This document shows positions 54,456 through 62,169 of a stretch of DNA of 64,000 nt, piece by piece; the stretch's first letter is position 1; each line of letters starts with the position of its first letter. The DNA comes from Bacteroidales bacterium (GTDB lineage Bacteria > Bacteroidota > Bacteroidia > Bacteroidales > UBA932): assembly GCA_017630215.1 (NCBI GenBank), contig JAGBVR010000015.1:79782-143781 (forward strand), read 5' to 3'. The notes under the pieces are model-generated. The model saw nothing but the letters and a program-made list of their open reading frames with translations, did no database searches and was not told the origin of the DNA. A program made the translations under genes and the position numbers.

Positions 54456-55600
54456 TTCTTACCGAATCTCCATCCTATACCAAACAGGAGATTATGCGAG
54501 TACAATACAGAGCTCAGACGGTAACTGACATTGAAGAAAAGCCTCCGGGTCATAAAAGTTTTCAATGAAAATATGCCATAAAGAGCTTTCATGTCTGAAG
54601 ATCGGGTACGGTTTGCCAATGGAAGGCCGTACCCGATTCCTATATTGACAGCAAAGACAGGCATCTTGAGCTCGGCTCTTGCTGAAAGACCGGCTGAGGT
54701 CTGCTGAAGGAATGAGGGATATCCCAATATGCTCCCCTCAGAAACAAGCAGATCCGCACTATGGTCATACATCAGGTCCAACGAAGGTCCTGCTGCAAAA
54801 TAACCATTGAAAGAATAAAGAGGATTGAAACTTATAGATGCTATGGGAAAAGCCTTGTTGAAGATGTGCAGGCCGTCCTTATCAATGGTACGGTCAGCTC
54901 TCCACCCTCCCATAGCGGTCAGGTCATAGGATAATCTATCCTCGATTCCCTTCCTATCAGCAGCCGCAGAAAAAACATTCTCCGTGATGATGGCTTGAGC
55001 AGGTTTGAAACTCCTTCTTATGCCAACACGGAGGTTGAGAGTATTGGTCCCTCCATTGGGAAATTTCGTATCTCCATTGGAAAAATGAGTGAATTCCGGC
55101 CCGAAAGTCATGTCCCAATATCCGTCGAACCTCCAGGTGAGTAATGCCGCGATACTGATATACACATTAAATGGTGAGACTGTGACCACTCCATTGTCTT
55201 TCCACCCGTATGACAATCCCAGATTCCACTCATAACCTAATGCCAGAGATTCGGCAAAAGACACTAGCGGGGCACCCTGAAAGACATACAGTGTCGCAGG
55301 ATTACCTATCGATTCCGGTTCAAAGAAAGTGTGGGCAGCAAGGCCCACGCCTTGATAAGCCCCTCTCTCCCCTGGGCGCACTCCAAGCTGCATGTCAAAT
55401 GTATTCCCTTTACGGATAGGGCTCCCGGAAGGATTCCATCCGTTATAGAATCCATGGGTAGGCATGACATATGAAGGACGAACATTCACCCCCAAGAAAA
55501 TATCCTTATCCGCATGAGTCTGGGCATAAAGAACTTGCTTGTTGCCCAAAAGACAACAAAGAAGCATTATCAGAATGCACATTTTACAGGAGGAATTCAT
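54446..55600 (-). CDS. PagL-like acyloxyacyl hydrolase / outer-membrane beta-barrel
   Basis: 384 residues from ATG 55600; the frame opens at a TTG (55618) overlapping the upstream gene. Signal peptide region MCILIMLLCCLLGNKQVLYA. The barrel carries FTHFSNGDTKFPNGGTN near residue 170, the His-x-Ser-Asn ... PN-x-G-x-N pattern of PagL lipid A 3-O-deacylases, in which His and Ser are catalytic. The protein is longer than PagL itself, like many Bacteroidota members. It may trim outer-membrane lipid A. It overlaps the convergent giant-lipoprotein gene by 10 bases and lies downstream of the CotH-kinase gene. Confidence 0.75.
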   Translation of the reverse strand: MNSSCKMCILIMLLCCLLGNKQVLYAQTHADKDIFLGVNVRPSYVMPTHGFYNGWNPSGSPIRKGNTFDMQLGVRPGERGAYQGVGLAAHTFFEPESIGNPATLYVFQGAPLVSFAESLALGYEWNLGLSYGWKDNGVVTVSPFNVYISIAALLTWRFDGYWDMTFGPEFTHFSNGDTKFPNGGTNTLNLRVGIRRSFKPAQAIITENVFSAAADRKGIEDRLSYDLTAMGGWRADRTIDKDGLHIFNKAFPIASISFNPLYSFNGYFAAGPSLDLMYDHSADLLVSEGSILGYPSFLQQTSAGLSARAELKMPVFAVNIGIGYGLPLANRTRSSDMKALYGIFSLKTFMTRRLFFNVSYRLSSVLYSHNLLFGIGWRFGKNYS

Positions 55601-55614
55601 CTTAGGACATGAAG

Positions 55615-56964
<1,350 letters not shown>

Positions 56965-57660
56965 TTATTAATAAGATTACAATTATACGATATAGCACCC
57001 TGCCATTGCCACCGACCCTGGCATATGCTTCATAAATTTCATTCATTTGATTGCAAAGATACGCATATTTTGGTATTGGCCCTCAATCTACCATCAGCAT
57101 CTTCCAATTCCGGACTTACAGAAATGCAAGCCGATCTGGAACTCCGACCAGAAACAGCAGATTTGAAAGGATCAGGTACAAAAGTATGTGTATAGACATA
57201 TATAGAGAGGATAATCCTGAAGCAAATTTCGTTTGTCCTTTTTACTTACTCTGTGTCTCTAAAAGGAGCGTGGGTACATGTATCTGCTGAAACTAGTACC
57301 GACGGTATTGGAAATGAGTGAAAATGCGGGAAAGCATGAGCGTGGGTGCTTCGTCAAACGATTGTCCGGTAATATCGCTCGGTCGAGTTTTGCCTCAAAC
57401 ACGGCCAAGCGGTATTGAAAATCATCAAATTTATACAGTTTGGATGACCGCTCGGTCGAGTTTTGGCCATTTCAGGCCCGAGCTGTCGGTAAAGCATTAC
57501 TTGGCAAGGTGACAGGACAAGGACTGAACATGAGACCGAAGTGCTTCATACTGCACTTCAGACGTACGCGAAAAATCTATGCTGAGACGCATACGTTTGC
57601 ACATGATCCATTTTAAACTTGCCCGGAAAAACATATATTTGCACTTCTAACAAGGATTGA
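56965..57660. other. Gene-free region with a duplicated 17-base motif
   Basis: No convincing gene here. Two promoters are visible: a minus-strand one for the CotH gene (57054-57086) and, for the next plus-strand gene, TATATTTG at 57634-57641. CGCTCGGTCGAGTTTTG occurs near 57378 and again near 57453, each preceded or followed by related CGGTATTG-AAAT segments, suggesting an old duplication of about 75-115 bases. The region may be remains of a lost gene or an intergenic element. Confidence 0.4.
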
Positions 57661-58266
57661 ATGAATAGAAAAAGACGAAACTATGTACCGGGCAGGTATT
57701 ACGACATCAGACTGGTATTGATGTATGTATGCCTGCTTGCCTTTTACATTGGATTGAATTGTATCATCAGCATGACGCTGCATACTCCCGTCATAGCTGA
57801 ATGGATAGAGGTCCGACCCGGGTTCTGGAATCTCTCCAACGAAATTAAAGGACTTTTAAGTCTCCGGACAAGTCTATGTTTCTTCGAGCTGAATTTCGGA
57901 TGCCTCATAGCTGCTTTGTTATGCGGCGGAAAGGAAGAAACAGAAGGAAACCCTATATTCTGGTGGGTATTCTTCTTTTTTGGACTCCCCGTTATCGTCA
58001 ATTTCGTATCCGACTTGTGGATCTGGATCACATATACCCTCGGAATGATTCTATCAGGATGGCTGATCGGAAAGAAAACAGGATTTGTCCTTCCCATTGG
58101 CAAAGAAATCTGGACAAATTTCAAGGAAGAAATAAATGGTCTCGTAGTGGTTTCACGTAAACTAGGAAGACTCCACTTCCGTGGCAATTCGGCAATAATC
58201 ATAATCGTAGCCGCACTGCTCATTCCTTTAGCCTTTGCAATCTATTATTATGCAGGCTCCTTTTAG
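57661..58266 (+). CDS. Membrane protein, unknown function
   Basis: 201 residues, Lys/Arg-rich at the N-terminus, with hydrophobic helices near 19-40, 78-91, 98-115, 120-138 and 178-197. AAGGATTG just before ATG 57661 is a fair ribosome-binding site. No domain recognised. It stands alone between two surface-protein operons, with its own -7 box. Confidence 0.55.
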   Translation: MNRKRRNYVPGRYYDIRLVLMYVCLLAFYIGLNCIISMTLHTPVIAEWIEVRPGFWNLSNEIKGLLSLRTSLCFFELNFGCLIAALLCGGKEETEGNPIFWWVFFFFGLPVIVNFVSDLWIWITYTLGMILSGWLIGKKTGFVLPIGKEIWTNFKEEINGLVVVSRKLGRLHFRGNSAIIIIVAALLIPLAFAIYYYAGSF

Positions 58267-58377
58267 CAGTCTGACCAGGATACACGACAGGAAATCCACA
58301 TAAAGTGTATTTTTATAAAAGATGGCAAAGCACCTAGGCTTTGATTATATATCCGACATATAGTATCTCTGCAAATC

Positions 58378-58408
58378 TTGTCCATATATATAAGGTTGCC
58401 TATATTTG
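58378..58408 (+). promoter_or_regulatory. Promoter of the third peptide-lipoprotein pair
   Basis: TTG at 58378-58380 and TATATTTG at 58401-58408 with 20 bases between. It drives the small peptide at 58465 and the lipoprotein behind it. Confidence 0.7.
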
Positions 58409-58464
58409 CAACACCATTCAGCGGTTAGTATATTAAATAAGTGTACATATAATTAATTCGATCT

Positions 58465-58599
58465 ATGAATAAAAGAGAAATTACAGACAAGCGATATGAA
58501 ACGCCTTCTATATCGCTAATTGAATTGTATAACGAGGGAATCTTGTGCGGCAGTGAGAATGCAAATGAAACGCTTGAAGAAAACGAAGGTATCTGGTAG
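58465..58599 (+). CDS. 44-residue YxTP/EG/GIW peptide, family member 3
   Basis: The sequence starts MNKREITDKRYETPSISLIE, has NEGILCGS in the middle and ends NEGIW. YETPxIxL, EGxLCxS and the terminal Trp coincide with the peptide at 49442, and more loosely with that at 34890, although the rest differs. Such selective conservation indicates that it is translated. There is no signal peptide. It has its own promoter, and the lipoprotein gene starts 22 bases after the stop. Function unknown. Confidence 0.7.
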   Translation: MNKREITDKRYETPSISLIELYNEGILCGSENANETLEENEGIW

Positions 58600-58621
58600 T
58601 AATCTATTGAAGCGAAAACAT

Positions 58622-60493
58622 ATGAAACAATGTACATTGATCATGCTGGCAGCTGCAATGTCTTTTGCTGCGTGCCAGGAAGTGGAAGCTCCATTGGCTG
58701 AGGAAAATGTTCTTTCTGCCGTCATCGAACAGGATGAAACGACTAAGACTGTAATGGATGACAATAATAACATCCTTTGGTCGGCAAATGACCAGATCAT
58801 TGCGTTCATGAAGTCTTCATACGGTCATAAATATCAGGTAAAGTCTTCATTCATAGGCAAATCTTATGCTGATTTTTCAAGGATCTCATCAGCTGGAGGA
58901 GATGATCTGTCAGCGGGTAATGAGTGGGATCATAATGTAGTCTATTATCCATATTCATCTTCGGTCGAGTGCCTTAAATCAGGCGCGAACTATACCCTCG
59001 ACGTGGTCCTCCCATCCGAGCAGACCTACGCTGCTGAAAGCTTCGGCAATGGTTCAATGGCGATGGTAGCCGTGAGCGAGGACAATGACATCGTCTTCCG
59101 CAATGTTCTCGGTGGCATGAAACTCCAGCTCCTTGGAACCCAGAAGGTCAAGTCAATCAAGCTTGAGGGAAAGAACACTGAAAAACTTTCGGGTGCAGCC
59201 ATTGTTACAGCCTATACGGATGAGACAAAACCAGCCATTACAATGGCTTCTTCTGCCTCGACATCAGTGACCCTAAACTGCGGTTCTGGCGTTCAGCTCA
59301 ATGAAAGTAAGGCTACTGAGTTCATCATCGCCCTTCCTCCAGTGCTTTTCAGCAAGGGATTCACTGTAACTGTTACCGACGCAGAAAGCAAGACATATAC
59401 AGTCGAGACAGACAAGGCTAATACTGTCCTTCGTTCGTCATTATTGAATATGCCTGTAGTGGTGCTTAAAGAAGAAGGTATAGGTGAAGATGAAAATCCA
59501 GACTCAGATGGAACTTTGGTCGAGGCTGTTAGTCTGAATAGAACCTCCCTGACTCTTCCCCCTGGAATATCATATACTTTGACCGCAAAGGTGGTTCCTA
59601 CAGATGCAACAGACAAGACTCTGACCTGGTCATCTGATAGAGCGGCGATTGCTATGGTAGATCAGAATGGAGTAGTTTCCGCAGTCAGCGACGGTTCTGC
59701 AGTCATCACTGTAGTCGCTCGGGGAGGCGTATCGAAATCTTGCACTGTGACCGTTGTCACACCTCCGACTTCTCAGGCCACAGTTGATTATGTTGATGAA
59801 TACGGAGTGAACCATGGTAAAGGTGTCTCTATTGGAGCTACTGTCTGGGCACCTGTCAATTGCGGTTACAAAGCTGCATCAGCCACTGATAATGGGTATC
59901 CGTATGGTAAATTATATCAGTGGGGTAGAAAATACGGTCAGGGGTACTCTGATTCATATGATGCGGATGAGCCGACAATAGAGGAAGGACCGGTCTCCCT
60001 AAAATATGGTCAGGCCGAGAGCAATTCGAATGTGTTCTTTACCAGTTTTTCGGATTTTCATTATGACTGGTTGTCATCACAAGATGACAATTTATGGAAC
60101 AGAGGCTCTGACTCTGCTCCCGTCAAGACAGAATATGACCCATGCCCGAAAGGTTGGCGTGTACCGACATATTCGGAATTGAGGCTTCTTTCAAGTGCAA
60201 AATCTTCTTGGACTACGAATGACGGTCAGAAAGGTTATTGGTTTAGTGGAGCGTCAGATATAAAATATGATGTTCGTATAGATGAAGATGCTAAGGTATT
60301 CTTCCCTGCTGCCGGCTACCGCAACAGCTCCGGCAGTGCCAGCACTCGAGGTAATAACGGCGACTATTGGTCTTCAAAGACGTATCACAATAATGCCCAT
60401 GACGCTCGTCACATCTACTTTGGCAGCAACTATGTCTATATTGGCGGCAATGATCGCGCGAGTGGGCACTCTGTCCGCTGCGTCCAGGAATAA
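58622..60493 (+). CDS. Surface lipoprotein: fimbrillin-like module, Ig-like domain and C-terminal lectin-like domain with DGR-type variable end
   Basis: 623 residues from ATG 58622 (MKQCTLIMLAAAMSFAAC); the frame extends upstream through the peptide gene in another phase. Lipobox FAAC then QEVEAP suggests surface display. Residues 25-285: fimbrillin-like module (TKTVMDDNNNILWSANDQII, LPSEQTYAAESFGNGSMAMV, LNCGSGVQLNE). Residues about 302-379: Big_2-type Ig domain. Residues 389-623: lectin-like domain as in the giant protein (YVDEYGVNHGKG, TVWAPVNCGY, EYDPCPKGWRVPTYSELR). From about residue 562 (AAGYRNSSGSAS) to SVRCVQE the sequence has the form of variable regions made by diversity-generating retroelements. 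It is probably an adhesin. Confidence 0.85.
   Translation: MKQCTLIMLAAAMSFAACQEVEAPLAEENVLSAVIEQDETTKTVMDDNNNILWSANDQIIAFMKSSYGHKYQVKSSFIGKSYADFSRISSAGGDDLSAGNEWDHNVVYYPYSSSVECLKSGANYTLDVVLPSEQTYAAESFGNGSMAMVAVSEDNDIVFRNVLGGMKLQLLGTQKVKSIKLEGKNTEKLSGAAIVTAYTDETKPAITMASSASTSVTLNCGSGVQLNESKATEFIIALPPVLFSKGFTVTVTDAESKTYTVETDKANTVLRSSLLNMPVVVLKEEGIGEDENPDSDGTLVEAVSLNRTSLTLPPGISYTLTAKVVPTDATDKTLTWSSDRAAIAMVDQNGVVSAVSDGSAVITVVARGGVSKSCTVTVVTPPTSQATVDYVDEYGVNHGKGVSIGATVWAPVNCGYKAASATDNGYPYGKLYQWGRKYGQGYSDSYDADEPTIEEGPVSLKYGQAESNSNVFFTSFSDFHYDWLSSQDDNLWNRGSDSAPVKTEYDPCPKGWRVPTYSELRLLSSAKSSWTTNDGQKGYWFSGASDIKYDVRIDEDAKVFFPAAGYRNSSGSASTRGNNGDYWSSKTYHNNAHDARHIYFGSNYVYIGGNDRASGHSVRCVQE
60306..60490 (+). 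other. Candidate DGR variable region (C-terminal 60 codons)
   Basis: The end of the lipoprotein gene follows the layout of retroelement-diversified lectin ends: GYRNSSGSAS, then GNNGDYWSS, a hypervariable stretch and G-x-SVRCV. At positions where template repeats typically carry AAC codons, this gene has CAC, TAC, GGC, AAC, TAT, GGC, GAT and CAC, all reachable by adenine-only change. G/C content rises abruptly here relative to the preceding codons. No template repeat or reverse transcriptase is in the window. Confidence 0.5.
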
Positions 60494-60527
60494 CAAGTCC
60501 TTGCGAGATTTTACATACCATAACATT

Positions 60528-60552
60528 AAACCACTCTTCGGAGTGGTTTTTT
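60528..60552 (+). terminator. Intrinsic terminator after the lipoprotein gene
   Basis: AAACCACTC pairs with GAGTGGTTT across a TTCG tetraloop, followed by TTT. It lies 35 bases past the stop. A hairpin at this place is also what a DGR target often has just downstream of its variable region. Confidence 0.85.
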
Positions 60553-61073
60553 AATGAACAACATACAATATTACACTGAAAAATCCCATACGAATCCTGT
60601 TATCCGTATCTGCGTTCGGTTTTCTCAAGCTAGCATAACAACGTCGTGAAAACCTTCAGACACATAATCTTTCAATATCTTTACCACATTGTACTTCTAT
60701 GTGTCCCAAGGTATATTGCGTTTTACCTTCGAGCACAAGAATCTTTCACTGGCCCTTTACAGCAACGACGACTGTGTTCCAAGGTTTATGTTTGGACAGC
60801 TATAATAGTTCAGATGATCGTTTAAGTATGTCTCACACATCTTGGGAAATGGTCAGCAAGCATATATGCCAGCGATGACGCATTAAAAGAACGACCTTCT
60901 AAACGCCTTATTGGTGCAAATGATATATCCCGCCCTTCATTCAACGAAAAAATCGTTAACGCTAATTATATATAGAAAGAAAAATAATTATTTTTTAGAT
61001 CACCCCAAAACACTTCTCGAAAAACTTCACCTTCTCTATCACACAGTATTCTTATTTCCCTGTCGGGTAATCA
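60553..61073. other. Gene-free region, probably decayed sequence
   Basis: No open frame of convincing length or composition, and stops occur in all frames. A short minus-strand stretch near 60845-60955 (for example NEGRDISFAPIRRLEGRSFN) reads like protein before stops intervene, so an eroded gene or insertion sequence is possible. AT-rich towards 61000. Confidence 0.3.
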
Positions 61074-61679
61074 TTATTTCTTGCGTAACAAAAGTACTAA
61101 AGTGATAATAAGTGCAAGATTAACAGCAAAGGAGCCAATGGACGACAGAATATCATAATACGGATAATATTGCGTAGGTACTTTGACTAGTATAACTCCC
61201 AAAAGTGAGAGTAAGACACTTGGAATGAATGGAGTGCATTTCACAAACACATTGACCTTTCTGTCAACAGGGCTTGCATTTATGAAGAGGAAAAGTCCCA
61301 CTATGGCAATAATGTTTATCAGTAACACACCATATTCCAATCCTCCTGAAAGTATTTCTGGTGAGGTCCTTTTTAGGATATGTATCAAAGCTGAAGAGAT
61401 AGGTTTCAGCATCATCAGCAATAGTCCAACCTTGTATCTCTTATCAGTGTTGTACTCTTTAATCCTAAAAAACATTATCGGCACAAAGAGGAACAATACC
61501 CAGAACATCGCTTCAATAATGTCACCATTCCTAAAGAGAAAGCGTTCCCAATAATTTGAAGGATAATTTATACTATTGGCGATATTCCAAGCATCTTGAA
61601 GAACAGGTAGTGAATAATAACACAGCAAGAGCACGGTAAATTGACGCTTTGGTTCAATGATTTTTGTTTCTTGTGTCAT
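61074..61679 (-). CDS. Membrane protein, unknown function
   Basis: 201 residues with six likely helices, near 15-33, 54-70, 84-100, 112-132, 145-163 and 177-197; short loops and a C-terminal KK. No domain recognised. It is alone on the minus strand, with no clear promoter. Its base composition is more A/T-rich than the glycan operons, so it may be of separate origin. Confidence 0.55.
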   Translation of the reverse strand: MTQETKIIEPKRQFTVLLLCYYSLPVLQDAWNIANSINYPSNYWERFLFRNGDIIEAMFWVLFLFVPIMFFRIKEYNTDKRYKVGLLLMMLKPISSALIHILKRTSPEILSGGLEYGVLLINIIAIVGLFLFINASPVDRKVNVFVKCTPFIPSVLLSLLGVILVKVPTQYYPYYDILSSIGSFAVNLALIITLVLLLRKK

Positions 61680-62169
61680 ACTATGATATGGCTTAGTTGT
61701 AATTAATTGTAAATGTATGCAAATAATCTCAAAATGCCAATAGAGTGTCTTTTTCTTATTCAGGGCAGTGAAAGCAGAATATTATGGGCAGTTTTACTAC
61801 TACGATGAGCGTTTTGGCGGTTCGCTCATTTTGGGCAAAAAGTGCCTTGGAGAGCATCAGGGCAGTGTTCGGGCAGTTTTTATACGAAAAATGACCGAGT
61901 GGATTACCCATTCGGTCATTGTAAATCATTGGTATTTAGGCTCATAACCTTTCCAAACCTACTAATACTCCTCCTCGTTGAAGAAATCTTACGCCCTTAT
62001 TACTCCTTGACAGCCAACTATATATAACGGACTATCTCGCTTGGGCAGTATTCGAGCAGTCTCTGGCTCATTGAGCAGTGCTGAAACGCATCTTCAACTG
62101 GCCTGAAAATGCCTAAAATATACTACTCTTCTTCCGTGAAAAGGAGAAAAAATCAGACCACGCCGAAAT
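61680..62169. other. Gene-free region with GGGCAGT motifs and a small inverted repeat
   Basis: GGGCAGT or close forms recur at least five times between about 61760 and 62070. AATGACCGA at 61890-61898 pairs with TCGGTCATT at 61912-61920 around a 13-base loop. No gene is apparent. It could be degenerate coding sequence or an intergenic repeat element. It separates the unknown membrane gene from the 3' end of the leucine-rich-repeat gene. Confidence 0.35.

Noticed and set aside
60553-61073. Insertion sequence with transposase, or DGR reverse transcriptase and template repeat
   Set aside because: All frames are interrupted, no DDE or reverse-transcriptase motif is visible, and no near-copy of 60306-60490 occurs here.
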